From the NCBI RefSeq assembly GCF_021531255.1, contig NZ_JAFBIO010000010.1, forward strand, positions 1 to 64,000: DNA of 64,000 nt, read 5' to 3'. Each line of letters starts with the position of its first letter. The first letter of the stretch is position 1. The notes under the pieces were generated by a model. That model was not told the DNA's origin and did not search any database. It saw only the letters and a program-made list of their open reading frames with translations. The DNA is from Allofournierella massiliensis (lineage in GTDB: Bacteria; Bacillota; Clostridia; Oscillospirales; Ruminococcaceae). Below are positions 47,999 through 56,074 of the stretch, piece after piece. A program made the translations under genes and the position numbers.

Positions 47999-49102
47999 AT
48001 GAAAAAGATAAGCAACTGGGCCCGGCGGCTGGGAGCCTGCCTGGCCGGGATACTGGTATTGGCGGGGATTGCCGCGCCGCCGGCCCGGGCACAGGGAGAG
48101 TGGGAGGATACCCTGGCGGATATTTCCCGGCTGCAGCAGCTGGCCCGGGAGTATGCGGCCGGCCAGGAGAAAGAGCCGGACAGCCTGCTTCTGACCCTGA
48201 ACTACCTGCGGGCCCGGCGGTACGAGGATTTTTCCTGGGATCTGATCCTGGGCCCGGCGGATGAGGATTTTCAGGCCCTGGTGGCGCAGCAGGCCCCTGA
48301 GTTGGCGGAATTGCAGCAGATCGACCTGATGACCACCCCCGGCGGGGAGCAGGTGGATTTCATCCATCTGTTGGCGGGCGCGGCGGGCGCCTGGCAGGGG
48401 ATGCCGGTGATCTGCACCTGGGGCGGCGACTGCATCCAGCTGGCCCAGGCGGCCCGGGGGATGGACCCGGCAGCCAGCCGGCAGACCCTGGAGCCCCTGT
48501 TCGGCGTTTCGGATCAGAGCAGCCTGTTCCCCCTCAGCGACCTGCTGGCCGACCTGGACGGGGCCAATCTGGGGGCGGAGCTGACCCCCGAGGCGGATCT
48601 GGCCCAGGCCCTGGAAAGCTATTATGGGCAGATCGACAGCCAGGAGCGGTGCCGCCGGTTTACCGCCCTCCAGTTTGGCGGGGGAGATACCGGTAGCAGC
48701 GAGTTTGCCGCCCGGGTGTGGGATACCTTCCGGCAGGATGAGGGCGTCTGCCTGATGCTAACCCTGGAAGGGGATATGAGCCGGGGCGAGGGGGATGCCC
48801 AGCTGAGTCAGGAGATGGCCGCGCCCCTGGAAACTACTTGTACCCTTTTGGCGGAATACCTGGGGCGGGAACTGGATGGGCAGACGGTGGCTCCCCCTGC
48901 CGAGCCTACCCCCGAGTCCTCTCCCGCCGAATCCCAGCCGGCCGGGGCGGACAATTCCGGCAGCGCCCAGACCGGGCAGGAGGAGGGATTGGACGGCCTG
49001 CTGCAGGCCCACCCGGAATACCTGCTCTGGGCGGCGGGGGGCCTGCTGGGGCTGGCGGTCCTGATCCTGCTGGTCATCCTGGCCCAGGGGCGGCGGCGCT
49101 GA
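47999..49102 (+). CDS. Exported protein with C-terminal membrane anchor, function unknown
   Basis: A 367-residue protein with a signal peptide (RRLGACLAGILVLAGIAAPP, cleavage probably after ARA), a domain of about 250 residues, a Pro/Ser/Glu-rich spacer (PPAEPTPESSPAESQPAGAD) and a C-terminal membrane helix followed by GRRR. The domain contains RYEDFSWDLILGPADEDFQA, QVDFIHLLAGAAGAWQGMPV and TWGGDCIQLAQAARG, a pattern (W-GGDxxxLA after a VDFIHL helix) that I have the impression of seeing in other gut Clostridia surface proteins but cannot name. No sortase motif is present. ATG 47999 follows AGGGGGGC. It diverges from the zinc operon, so zinc-linked control is possible but unproven. Confidence 0.75.
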   Translation: MKKISNWARRLGACLAGILVLAGIAAPPARAQGEWEDTLADISRLQQLAREYAAGQEKEPDSLLLTLNYLRARRYEDFSWDLILGPADEDFQALVAQQAPELAELQQIDLMTTPGGEQVDFIHLLAGAAGAWQGMPVICTWGGDCIQLAQAARGMDPAASRQTLEPLFGVSDQSSLFPLSDLLADLDGANLGAELTPEADLAQALESYYGQIDSQERCRRFTALQFGGGDTGSSEFAARVWDTFRQDEGVCLMLTLEGDMSRGEGDAQLSQEMAAPLETTCTLLAEYLGRELDGQTVAPPAEPTPESSPAESQPAGADNSGSAQTGQEEGLDGLLQAHPEYLLWAAGGLLGLAVLILLVILAQGRRR

Positions 49103-49127
49103 AATCGCCTGCCCGCAAAAAGACAAG

Positions 49128-49165
49128 AAAAGGCGGCTTCCCCTGGGTGGGAAAGCCGCCTTTTT
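49128..49165. terminator. Intrinsic terminator
   Basis: AAAAGGCGGCTTTCCC-type stem: AAAAGGCGGCTT pairs with AAGCCGCCTTTT; symmetric between the convergent exported protein and M24 genes. Confidence 0.85.
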
Positions 49166-49195
49166 ACTTTTGAAAATATGGGATAAAAACAAGGG

Positions 49196-49906
49196 TTACA
49201 GGACAAAAAGCCGGTCATCCGGGCCAAAAGCATAGATCTGCTCCCGCTTGAAGCCCCATTCCCCTCCGGGCAGGCAGATGTGGGGCTCAAAGGTGAAGGG
49301 CTTGCCGTACCCGCCCAGGGTGGCGGCATTCCCATTTTCCAGGTAGATCCGCTCACCGGCCAGCTTTTCGATGGAATGGCCCAGATTGCCGTGAAAATCC
49401 CGGTTCTGCCAGCCCTCGGCGGCCAGCAGCCCGTTCATATGTTGCCAAACCTCCTCATAGGTGTGGTGAGGCCGGGCCCAATCCATCAGCTCTTTGTGCA
49501 GCCGCAGCTCCATCTGGTAGCCCTGGCGGAAGGCGGGCAGGGAAGGCTCCTGGGGTTCCAGCACCGGGCGCCCCCCTTCCAGGAATACGGTGCGGGCATA
49601 ATCGCCCCAGGCGCCATTCAGCACCGGGCCCAGATCCAGGGTCACCAGGTCGTTTTCCTCCAATACCGCGTCGGCCAGGGGGCGGTAATCCCGCCCGCTG
49701 ATCGAGGCCAGGCTGCGCCCCGGCCCCACCAGGACCAGGGCCCCCACTCCGTGGTACCACCAGCCCTCGGAACCCAGGGCCTCCATCTCCCCCAGAACCA
49801 TCTGGACGATCTGCGCCTCGCTCAGGCCGGGCCGCAGGCGGGCGGCCGTGCGTTCCATAGCCAGGCGGGCGATGTCCTGGGCGGCATGAACGGAATGAAA
49901 AGTCAT
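49196..49906 (-). CDS. M24-family metallopeptidase (Xaa-Pro aminopeptidase-like, short)
   Basis: A 236-residue protein consisting of the pita-bread catalytic domain only; full Xaa-Pro peptidases have an extra N-terminal domain. The five metal ligands can be assigned: Asp in LDLGP, Asp in WGDYART, His in GNLGHSIE, Glu in FEPHI and Glu in FKREQIY, so it should be active as an aminopeptidase or related hydrolase. ATG 49906 is preceded by AGGTGGAATAGT. It has its own promoter and diverges from the ECF transporter operon. Confidence 0.85.
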   Translation of the reverse strand: MTFHSVHAAQDIARLAMERTAARLRPGLSEAQIVQMVLGEMEALGSEGWWYHGVGALVLVGPGRSLASISGRDYRPLADAVLEENDLVTLDLGPVLNGAWGDYARTVFLEGGRPVLEPQEPSLPAFRQGYQMELRLHKELMDWARPHHTYEEVWQHMNGLLAAEGWQNRDFHGNLGHSIEKLAGERIYLENGNAATLGGYGKPFTFEPHICLPGGEWGFKREQIYAFGPDDRLFVL

Positions 49907-49950
49907 ACTATTCCACCTATCTTCGTATTTTTATCGTAATATTTCTTACC

Positions 49951-49959
49951 AGTATACCA
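49951..49959 (-). promoter_or_regulatory. Extended -10 promoter for the M24 peptidase gene
   Basis: The minus strand reads TGGTATACT about 45 bp before the ATG. Confidence 0.55.
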
Positions 49960-50073
49960 TATTTCGGGGGGTAAAAAATTTGTGTTTCGGGCAAAAAACC
50001 GGGCGCTTTTTTAGGGAAAAACAGTAAAAATGTCGAAAATTTCTCCAAAGGCCGGGAAGAAGCCGCCGCACCG

Positions 50074-50102
50074 TTGACTTTCGCACTTTCCTATGGTAGT
50101 TT
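50074..50102 (+). promoter_or_regulatory. Probable promoter of the ECF transporter operon
   Basis: TTGACT (50074-50079) and the weak TAGTTT (50097-50102) are 17 bp apart. The leader is only about 65-70 nt, too short for a typical vitamin riboswitch. The rest of the 270-bp gap (49960-50070) is AT-rich and shows nothing else recognisable. Confidence 0.5.
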
Positions 50103-50177
50103 CGTTTATAGCCTATTCATTTATTTTACACATTTTTTAAGAGAAATTTGTACTGTGCGGAGGTTGAACAGAGAATC

Positions 50178-50771
50178 ATGAACAGCAAAGGAATGGATAA
50201 ACTTACCTTGTTCCTTATCCCCATCGGCGTTGCGGTGAACTTTATCGGCGGCCAGATCGCCATCCTGCTTCGTCTGCCCCTGTACCTGGATTCCATCGGT
50301 ACCATCGTGGTGGGTGCTCTTTGCGGCGGCATCCCCGGCGTGATCGTGGGCGTTATTTCCAACGTACTGAACTCCATCACCAGCCCGGTCACCCTGTTTT
50401 ATGCCATCCTCAGCATCATCTTTGCTCTGTCCGCTGCCTTCTGCAGCAAGCACAAGGTGTTCCTGAGCCTGCCCAAGACCATCCTGTTTTCCATCTGGTT
50501 CGCCTTTGTGGGCGGCGGCCTGGGCGCCTGCATCACCTGGCTGCTGTTCAGCTTTGACTTCGGCACCATCACCGCTTCCATGTTCGCCATTCCTCTGTAC
50601 GAGGTGTTCGGCATCCCCAAGTTCTGGGCCCAGTTCATTTCCGAGTTCACCATGGACCTGCTGGACAAGTCGGTTTCCCTGGTGTTGGTCTTCTTTATCC
50701 TGAAATCCATGCCCACCCGGTTCCTGGCCAAGCTCCCTCTGGGCGAGATCTACGTGAAGGAAGAATACTGA
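50178..50771 (+). CDS. ECF transporter substrate-binding S component, specificity unknown
   Basis: A 197-residue protein with about six membrane helices, typical of ECF S components (FLIPIGVAVNFIGGQIAILL, LYLDSIGTIVVGALCGGIPG, VSLVLVFFILKSMP). It binds the vitamin or precursor and associates with the EcfT/ATPase module encoded downstream. The sequence does not match RibU, ThiT, BioY or FolT as I know them. I take ATG 50178; GGAGG lies 14 nt upstream, and a TTG at 50148 or the ATG at 50193 are alternatives. A terminator-like hairpin separates it from the rest of the operon. Confidence 0.85.
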   Translation: MNSKGMDKLTLFLIPIGVAVNFIGGQIAILLRLPLYLDSIGTIVVGALCGGIPGVIVGVISNVLNSITSPVTLFYAILSIIFALSAAFCSKHKVFLSLPKTILFSIWFAFVGGGLGACITWLLFSFDFGTITASMFAIPLYEVFGIPKFWAQFISEFTMDLLDKSVSLVLVFFILKSMPTRFLAKLPLGEIYVKEEY

Positions 50772-50801
50772 AGCCCTTTTGGCGGCTGATGCCGCTGAGC
50801 C

Positions 50802-50841
50802 GAGAGCGCACCTTTCGGGTGTGCTCTCGCTTTGTTTTTTG
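50802..50841 (+). terminator. Terminator-like hairpin between the S component and ecfT
   Basis: CGAGAGCGCACC pairs with GGTGTGCTCTCG around TTTC, followed by CTTTGTTTTTTG. It lies inside an otherwise continuous operon and may lower expression of the downstream energy module. Confidence 0.8.
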
Positions 50842-50894
50842 TCACAGAGCCCTCTGGCAGGAGGGTGCACCCGTTCCAAGGAGGATTTTGCACG

Positions 50895-51692
50895 ATGTAC
50901 AGCGAATTTGTACAGAAATTTTTCTCCCCTCAAACCGCCGGCAACTGGTTTAAGGATTTAAACCCTCTCACCAAGCTCAACCTGCTGCTGGTGCTGGCTT
51001 TTACCGCCCTGGTGGCCCAGAGCATCCCCTGCGCGCTGGGGCTCTGCCTGTTTTACTACCTGCTGGCGATCCTCATCGGGGAATTCAAGTATTTCAGCGG
51101 CATTTTTTCCAAGCTGCTGATCACGGTGGGGCTTTTTATGGTGATCCTGCGCCAGTTCACCGTGAAGGGAGAAACGGTGCTCTTTGACCTGTTCGGCTGG
51201 AACTGGACCCTGGAAGGGCTTTTGAACGGCCTGAAGGTGGGCGGCATCATCCTGGGCTTCTCGGGCGCCATCATCCTGTTCTATGCCTCCACCGAGATGC
51301 GGGACCTGATGTACACCCTGGAACAGAAGGGCGTGCCCCATACCACCAGCTACATCATCCTGGCCTCCTTCCAGACCATTGTGGACCTGAAGGCCAGCGT
51401 GCAGACCATCTTTGAGAGCCAGAAGGCCCGGGGCATCGAGGTGGAGGGCAGCCTGCTCACCCGTGCCAAAGCCTTCTTCCCGGTGATCAGCCCGCTCATG
51501 CTGGGGGCCATTGCCTCGGCGGAAGAAAAAAGCATTGCCATGGACGCCCGGGCTTTTTCCATCGATACCCCCCACACCTTCCTGCGGGAGCTGCGGGTGG
51601 TGCCCGGCTGGGAAAAGGCGCTGAACCTGGCGGCAGATCTGGCCTTTGTGGCCTTCTGCGTCTGGCGGCTGCTCAACATCTTTGTGCTGTAA
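50895..51692 (+). CDS. ecfT: ECF transporter transmembrane T component
   Basis: A 265-residue EcfT with about five membrane helices. The two cytoplasmic coupling helices that touch the ATPases are seen as SQKARGIEVEG and SIAMDARAF (usual A-R-G motifs; the second has A in place of G). ATG 50895 follows AAGGAGG by about 10 nt. The gene is 16 bp from the first ATPase gene. A dedicated T component next to an S component means this is a group I ECF transporter. Confidence 0.9.
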   Translation: MYSEFVQKFFSPQTAGNWFKDLNPLTKLNLLLVLAFTALVAQSIPCALGLCLFYYLLAILIGEFKYFSGIFSKLLITVGLFMVILRQFTVKGETVLFDLFGWNWTLEGLLNGLKVGGIILGFSGAIILFYASTEMRDLMYTLEQKGVPHTTSYIILASFQTIVDLKASVQTIFESQKARGIEVEGSLLTRAKAFFPVISPLMLGAIASAEEKSIAMDARAFSIDTPHTFLRELRVVPGWEKALNLAADLAFVAFCVWRLLNIFVL

Positions 51693-51707
51693 GGGAGGGA
51701 AAAGCCC

Positions 51708-52559
51708 ATGTCTTTGATCGAACTGGAAAATGTGACCTACCACTATCCGTTCTGCAAGGAGCCGGCGCTCCGGCAGATCAGCTGCACCTTTGAAAAGGGC
51801 AAGTTCTATGGCATCATCGGCGAGAACGGCGGCGGCAAAACCAGCCTGTGCAATCTGCTGCGGGGGCTGATCCCCCATTTCTACCGGGGCACCCTGGAAG
51901 GCCGGGTGACCATTGACGGCACCGATGTGCGGGATTGGAACACCGGCCGGCTCTCGGCCCGCATCGGGTATGTGTTCCAGAACCCTTTCACCCAGATCAG
52001 CGGCATCAAGCCCACCGTTTTTGAGGAGGTGGCCATGGGCCTGGAAAATCTGGGCCTGCCCAAAAAGGAGATCGTGGACGAGGTACTGCGGGTCTGTAAG
52101 CTGCTGGATATTGAAAACCTGATGGAAAAGAGCCCCAACGCCCTTTCCGGCGGCCAGCGCCAGCGGGTGGCCTTTGCCTCCATCCTGGCCATGGACGCGG
52201 ATATCCTGGTGATCGACGAGCCCACCAGTCAGCTGGACCCTCAGGGCACCCAGGATGTGTTTGAGATCATCCATACCCTGCGGGGCACCGGCAAGACCAT
52301 CCTGCTGGTGGAGCACAAGGTGGACCTGATCGCCGAGTACTGCGATGAGGTGCTGGTGATGCAGGGCGGCCAGATCGTGCGCAAGGGGCCCACCGCCCAG
52401 GTGCTGGCCGACCCGGAGCTGGCAGAACTGGGAGCCCTGCAGCCCCAGGTGGCCATGTTCGGCCATGCCATGGCGGCCGCCGGCAAGCCCCTGGAAGAGA
52501 TCCCAATCACACTGGAGCAGGCGCTGCGCCTGGTGCGCCGCCGCAGAGGGGAGATTTGA
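51708..52559 (+). CDS. ECF transporter ATPase A1
   Basis: A 283-residue ABC ATPase with complete motifs: Walker A GENGGGKTS (38-46), Q-loop YVFQNPFTQI, signature LSGGQ (146-150), Walker B DILVIDEPT, and switch His in LLVEHK. ATG 51708 follows AGGGAGGG. It pairs with the second ATPase, 4 bp downstream, to energise transport. Confidence 0.93.
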   Translation: MSLIELENVTYHYPFCKEPALRQISCTFEKGKFYGIIGENGGGKTSLCNLLRGLIPHFYRGTLEGRVTIDGTDVRDWNTGRLSARIGYVFQNPFTQISGIKPTVFEEVAMGLENLGLPKKEIVDEVLRVCKLLDIENLMEKSPNALSGGQRQRVAFASILAMDADILVIDEPTSQLDPQGTQDVFEIIHTLRGTGKTILLVEHKVDLIAEYCDEVLVMQGGQIVRKGPTAQVLADPELAELGALQPQVAMFGHAMAAAGKPLEEIPITLEQALRLVRRRRGEI

Positions 52560-52562
52560 GCC

Positions 52563-53354
52563 ATGTCCATCGAACTGATCAACGCAAGTTTTTCCTATCC
52601 CGGCGGATTTTTGGCCAATGAAAACCTGAACCTGGTGATCGAGCCAGGCGAGCGGGTAGCCATTGTGGGCCAGAACGGCGCGGGCAAGACCACCGCCGTG
52701 AAGATGATGAACGGCCTGCACAAGCCCACGGCGGGGGATGTGCTGGTGGACGGCAAGAACACCAAGGAGTACACCACCGCCCAGATCGCCCGCATGGTGG
52801 GATATGTGTTCCAGAACCCGGACGATCAGATCTTCAACCAGTCGGTGCGGGCAGAGATCGAGTATATGCCCCGCTATTTCAAGCTTTCCGCCGCCGAGAC
52901 CCGCCGCCGGGTAGAGCGGGCGGTGATCCTGGCCGGGCTGGAAGACTATATGGGCAAGAACCCCTTTGATATCCCCTACCCCATCCGGAAGTTCGTGACC
53001 ATTGCGGCGGTGCTGGCCACCGAGCCCAAGTATGTGATCTTCGACGAGCCCACCGCCGGGCAGGACCGGCGGGGCACCCAGATCCTGGAAACCATGATGG
53101 ATGAGCTGCAGAAAGAGGGCATCGCAGTGGTCACCATCACCCATGACATGGAATTTGTGGCCCGGAACTTTGACCGGGTGGTGGCCATGGCCCACCGGAA
53201 CATCCTGGCAGACGGCACGGCCGCCGAGATCTTCGGCAACGACCAGGTGGTGAACGAGGCCCGCATCCGCCGGCCCCAGCTGGCCCAGCTGGCGCTGGAC
53301 CTGGGGCTGCAGGGGATCCTGAACGGCGACGAGCTGGTAAACGCGCTGGACTGA
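52563..53354 (+). CDS. ECF transporter ATPase A2 with degenerate signature motif
   Basis: A 263-residue ABC ATPase. Walker A GQNGAGKTT (36-44), Q-loop YVFQNPDDQI, Walker B YVIFDEPT with catalytic Glu, D-loop GQD and switch His in THDME are intact. Where LSGGQ is expected the sequence reads DIPYPIR (residues 136-142), so only one of the two composite ATP sites of the A1/A2 dimer has a canonical signature; the other would have the A1 signature. A similar replacement occurs in some other ECF ATPases as far as I recall. ATG 52563 follows GGGGAG. Confidence 0.9.
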   Translation: MSIELINASFSYPGGFLANENLNLVIEPGERVAIVGQNGAGKTTAVKMMNGLHKPTAGDVLVDGKNTKEYTTAQIARMVGYVFQNPDDQIFNQSVRAEIEYMPRYFKLSAAETRRRVERAVILAGLEDYMGKNPFDIPYPIRKFVTIAAVLATEPKYVIFDEPTAGQDRRGTQILETMMDELQKEGIAVVTITHDMEFVARNFDRVVAMAHRNILADGTAAEIFGNDQVVNEARIRRPQLAQLALDLGLQGILNGDELVNALD

Positions 53355-53372
53355 TACGGAAAGGAAAAGAGC

Positions 53373-54326
53373 TTGAACGGAAAAAGATATGTGGTTTCGG
53401 CCATGAGCATCGTCAACGACCTGCACTACGCAGACGGCCGGCAGGTGAAGAATGTCACCGGTGGCGGGCTGTTCATGCTGGGGGGCGTTTTGTCCCATAC
53501 TGCCGACGTGGGCTTTGTCACGGCGGCCGGTGCGGATTTTGAGGAGTACCACGGGGATTTCTTCCGCCGCAACGGCCTGGGCACCGAGGGGGTGCACCGC
53601 ACCCTGCCCCACACCCATTACACCACCGTTACCTATTTCCCGGACGGCAGCTGGAAAGAGGTTTCGGTCTACGGCGCCCAGTATGAGACGGACAACGCCT
53701 ATAACACCATGGTGCATGGGGATTGGGTGGCCCGTATGTGCGGGGAGCACACCAAGGCGGTATACACCGAGAGCGGCTCGGAAGAGCTGTTCTGGAACCC
53801 GGAAGAGGTAGCCGCGGTGCGGGCGGCAGCCCCCCAGGCCAAGATCATGTGGGAGGTGCCCCACTACAACACCTTCAACCCCCTGCAGAAGCCCCTGATC
53901 TGGCCGGCTCTCGAGCAGGTGGATCTTTTCTCGGTAAACCTGCGGGAGGCCCGGGAACTGTTCGGCGTCCAGGAGGAAAAGGAAGTGCTGCGGGCCATCC
54001 GCTCCACCGGCAAGAGCTGTTTTCTGCGGTTCGGGGTGGAGGGCTCCTGCGCCATCCTGCCCGGCCAGCCGGCCATGTTTGTGCCCAGTATCGGCCTGGA
54101 GCGGACGGTAGACCCCACCGGCTGCGGCAACTGCAGCACGGCCGCGGCCATGGTGGGCATGGCGGAAGGCTTTGAGCCGGCCCGCATTGCCGCCTTTGCC
54201 AATGTGGCTGCCGATTACAACGCCCTGCAGCTGGGGCCCTATCCTCTCTTCAGCGAGGGGCTGCGAGCCAAGATGGCCGCGGAGGCCAACGAGCTGGCCC
54301 AGAAGGCGCGGATCCTGGAAGAATAA
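53373..54326 (+). CDS. PfkB-family carbohydrate kinase-like protein, catalytic Asp replaced
   Basis: A 317-residue ribokinase-fold protein ending the ECF operon. The N-terminal substrate-binding glycines are seen in TGGGLFMLGGVLSHTADV, and the C-terminal signature region is VDPTGCGNCSTAAAM (246-260). PfkB kinases have DTxGAGD, whose last Asp is the catalytic base; here that position is N253. Either the enzyme uses another residue or it is a non-kinase. The likely role is trapping or sensing the imported compound. Start is TTG 53373 after AAAGGAAAAG; ATG 53403 would remove the first strand. Confidence 0.8.
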   Translation: MNGKRYVVSAMSIVNDLHYADGRQVKNVTGGGLFMLGGVLSHTADVGFVTAAGADFEEYHGDFFRRNGLGTEGVHRTLPHTHYTTVTYFPDGSWKEVSVYGAQYETDNAYNTMVHGDWVARMCGEHTKAVYTESGSEELFWNPEEVAAVRAAAPQAKIMWEVPHYNTFNPLQKPLIWPALEQVDLFSVNLREARELFGVQEEKEVLRAIRSTGKSCFLRFGVEGSCAILPGQPAMFVPSIGLERTVDPTGCGNCSTAAAMVGMAEGFEPARIAAFANVAADYNALQLGPYPLFSEGLRAKMAAEANELAQKARILEE

Positions 54327-54337
54327 AAGGAAAAGAC

Positions 54338-54375
54338 AAAAGGCCCGCCCGGCGATATGCCGGGCGGGCCTTTTT
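54338..54375 (+). terminator. Intrinsic terminator of the ECF transporter operon
   Basis: AAAAGGCCCGCCCGGC pairs with GCCGGGCGGGCCTTTT. Symmetric, so it may also serve the convergent phosphatase gene. Confidence 0.9.
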
Positions 54376-54398
54376 GGGTTTGGTCAGGGGCAGGGGGC

Positions 54399-54860
54399 TC
54401 AGATTTCGCCTGCCAGGCAGGCTTCCAGCAGGGCAGTGCAGCCTTCCAGGATATCCTGGTAGGTGGCCTCAAAATCGCCGGTATACCAGGGGTCGGCAAT
54501 ATCCCGGGGCGAGGAGGTGAAATCCAGCAGGCGGCGCACTTTTTTCTGGGGGTCGCTGCCCAGGATGGCCAGCATGTTCCGCAGATTCCAGCCGTCCATT
54601 CCCAGCAACAGATCGTAGCGGTCATAGTCCTCCCGGCGCATCTGCACCGCCCGGTGGGGCACCGGCTCCACCCCTGCCCGGCGCAGCTTATCCAGGGTGC
54701 CGGGGTGGATGGGGTTGCCGATCTCCTCCCGGCTGGTGGCGGCCGAGGCGATGAGGAAACGGTCCTCCAGCCCTTTTTGGCGCACCAGGTGAGTCATTAG
54801 GCTCTCGGCCATGGGGCTGCGGCAGATATTGCCGTGGCAGACAAACAGGATCTTGGTCAT
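54399..54860 (-). CDS. Low-molecular-weight protein tyrosine phosphatase
   Basis: A 153-residue enzyme with the P-loop VCHGNICRS (nucleophile C8, R14) at the N-terminus and the general acid in ADPWY (D123). It removes phosphate from tyrosine or arginine in proteins; which targets it has cannot be read from the sequence, and no tyrosine kinase or polysaccharide gene is adjacent. ATG 54860 lies downstream of GGAAGGG. The gene stands alone. Confidence 0.95.
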   Translation of the reverse strand: MTKILFVCHGNICRSPMAESLMTHLVRQKGLEDRFLIASAATSREEIGNPIHPGTLDKLRRAGVEPVPHRAVQMRREDYDRYDLLLGMDGWNLRNMLAILGSDPQKKVRRLLDFTSSPRDIADPWYTGDFEATYQDILEGCTALLEACLAGEI

Positions 54861-55069
54861 TGATCTATTATCCCTTCCAAAGGTTTTTATTCCGGTAGAA
54901 TACCTTGATTATATCATAGCCTGCCGACCTTTTATAGCAGCAAGGGGAAAATCCGCCTGCCGTTCATTCTTGCCGGCAAACATAAAGGGGCGGCACTTGG
55001 CTTGGCCGCCGCGGGCCGGCTGGCCTGGCAAAGAACCGGAGCGGGCGGGAGCGCGACCTGTTTTGCCTG

Positions 55070-55930
55070 TTATTTCTTCTGCTTTCGTTCTTCCACCATT
55101 CGAACGAACCATTCCACCGTGGCCGGATCGCTGTGGGAGAAGAAAGCGCTTTGCTCTTTATCCAGTGCGGAGATTCGCTCCATATCCGCCTGAGTCAGCG
55201 CAAAGTCAAAAACATTCAGATTTTCCGCCATACGGGTCTTATGGGCGGATTTCGGTATGACCACAATTCCCCGCTGAATATGCCAGCGCAAGATGATCTG
55301 GGCGGTGGATTTGCCGTACTTTTGTGCGATTTCGGTCAGGACGGGGTCTTCAAACAAGCCCCCGCGGCCCTCCCCGAAAGGCGCCCAGGCTTCCATTTGG
55401 ATCCCATAGGTGTCCATCCATTTCTTTGCGTTTTTCTGCTGATGAAAGGGATGCGTTTCCACCTGGTTCACCATGGGCTTTATGCGGCTGAAGGACGCGA
55501 TGTCCACCAGCCTGTCCGGGTAAAAATTGGAAACGCCGATGGCACGCAGTTTCCCTTCTGTATAAAGATCTTCCAGTGCCCGGTAGGCGCCATAATAATC
55601 CCCAAACGGCTGGTGAAGAAGGACGAGATCCAGATACTCTGTACGCAGCTTTCGCATGGATTCCAGAACGGATTTTTTGGTGGCCTCATAACCATAATGT
55701 TCGATCCAAACCTTTGTTGTGAGAAAAATTTCTTTTCTGGGAATGCCGGATTGAACCATGGCGTTCCCTACCTGTTCCTCGTTGAAATAGCTCTGTGCCG
55801 TGTCGATGGAGCGATACCCCAGGGAGAGGGCGTCTATAACACAGCGCTCACATTCTTCTTGGGATACCTGATAAACACCATACCCCACGATGGGCATTTT
55901 CACCCCATTGTAAAAAGTGACCTGTTCCAT
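55070..55930 (-). CDS. Aldo/keto reductase
   Basis: A 286-residue NADPH-dependent reductase of the AKR superfamily with the full catalytic tetrad: Asp in RSIDTAQSY, Tyr in SYFNEEQVG, Lys in LTTKVW, His in VLLHQPF. The phosphate-binding end IPKSAHKTRMAENLNVFDF is also present. It reduces aldehydes. Base composition is lower in GC than its surroundings, with codons rarely seen nearby, which together with the following regulator suggests a transferred unit. ATG 55930 follows GGAGG. The promoter has the 19-bp spacer of MerR control. Confidence 0.94.
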   Translation of the reverse strand: MEQVTFYNGVKMPIVGYGVYQVSQEECERCVIDALSLGYRSIDTAQSYFNEEQVGNAMVQSGIPRKEIFLTTKVWIEHYGYEATKKSVLESMRKLRTEYLDLVLLHQPFGDYYGAYRALEDLYTEGKLRAIGVSNFYPDRLVDIASFSRIKPMVNQVETHPFHQQKNAKKWMDTYGIQMEAWAPFGEGRGGLFEDPVLTEIAQKYGKSTAQIILRWHIQRGIVVIPKSAHKTRMAENLNVFDFALTQADMERISALDKEQSAFFSHSDPATVEWFVRMVEERKQKK

Positions 55931-56002
55931 CTCGCATACCTCCGTTTTTATTCCGCCGGCAAAAGAAGATTGCCGCTTTGCGGTTTTTGTGTTACCATAC
56001 AG

Positions 56003-56033
56003 AGTGTAGTACCCGGTTGTTACTACCGGTCAA
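56003..56033 (-). promoter_or_regulatory. MerR-type promoter/operator of the aldo/keto reductase gene (19-bp spacer)
   Basis: On the minus strand TTGACC (56028-56033) and TACACT (56003-56008) are 19 bp apart. The spacer contains the dyad GTAGTA-N9-TACTAC (56006-56011 and 56021-56026). The diverging MerR gene is 40 bp away. Confidence 0.82.
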
Positions 56034-56074
56034 TGGCAAACTTGAAATTTTTTGAAAAATCTGAGGTATTTCCC

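Noticed and set aside
50103-50177. Riboswitch upstream of the ECF S component
   Set aside because: The leader after the predicted promoter is about 65-70 nt and shows none of the TPP, FMN, cobalamin or preQ1 signatures.
50958-53864. Very long open frame (968 codons) on the minus strand across the ECF transporter genes
   Set aside because: It is antisense to ecfT, both ATPase genes and the PfkB gene, has low-sense Gly/His/Gln-rich composition and no ribosome site; a by-product of high GC third positions.
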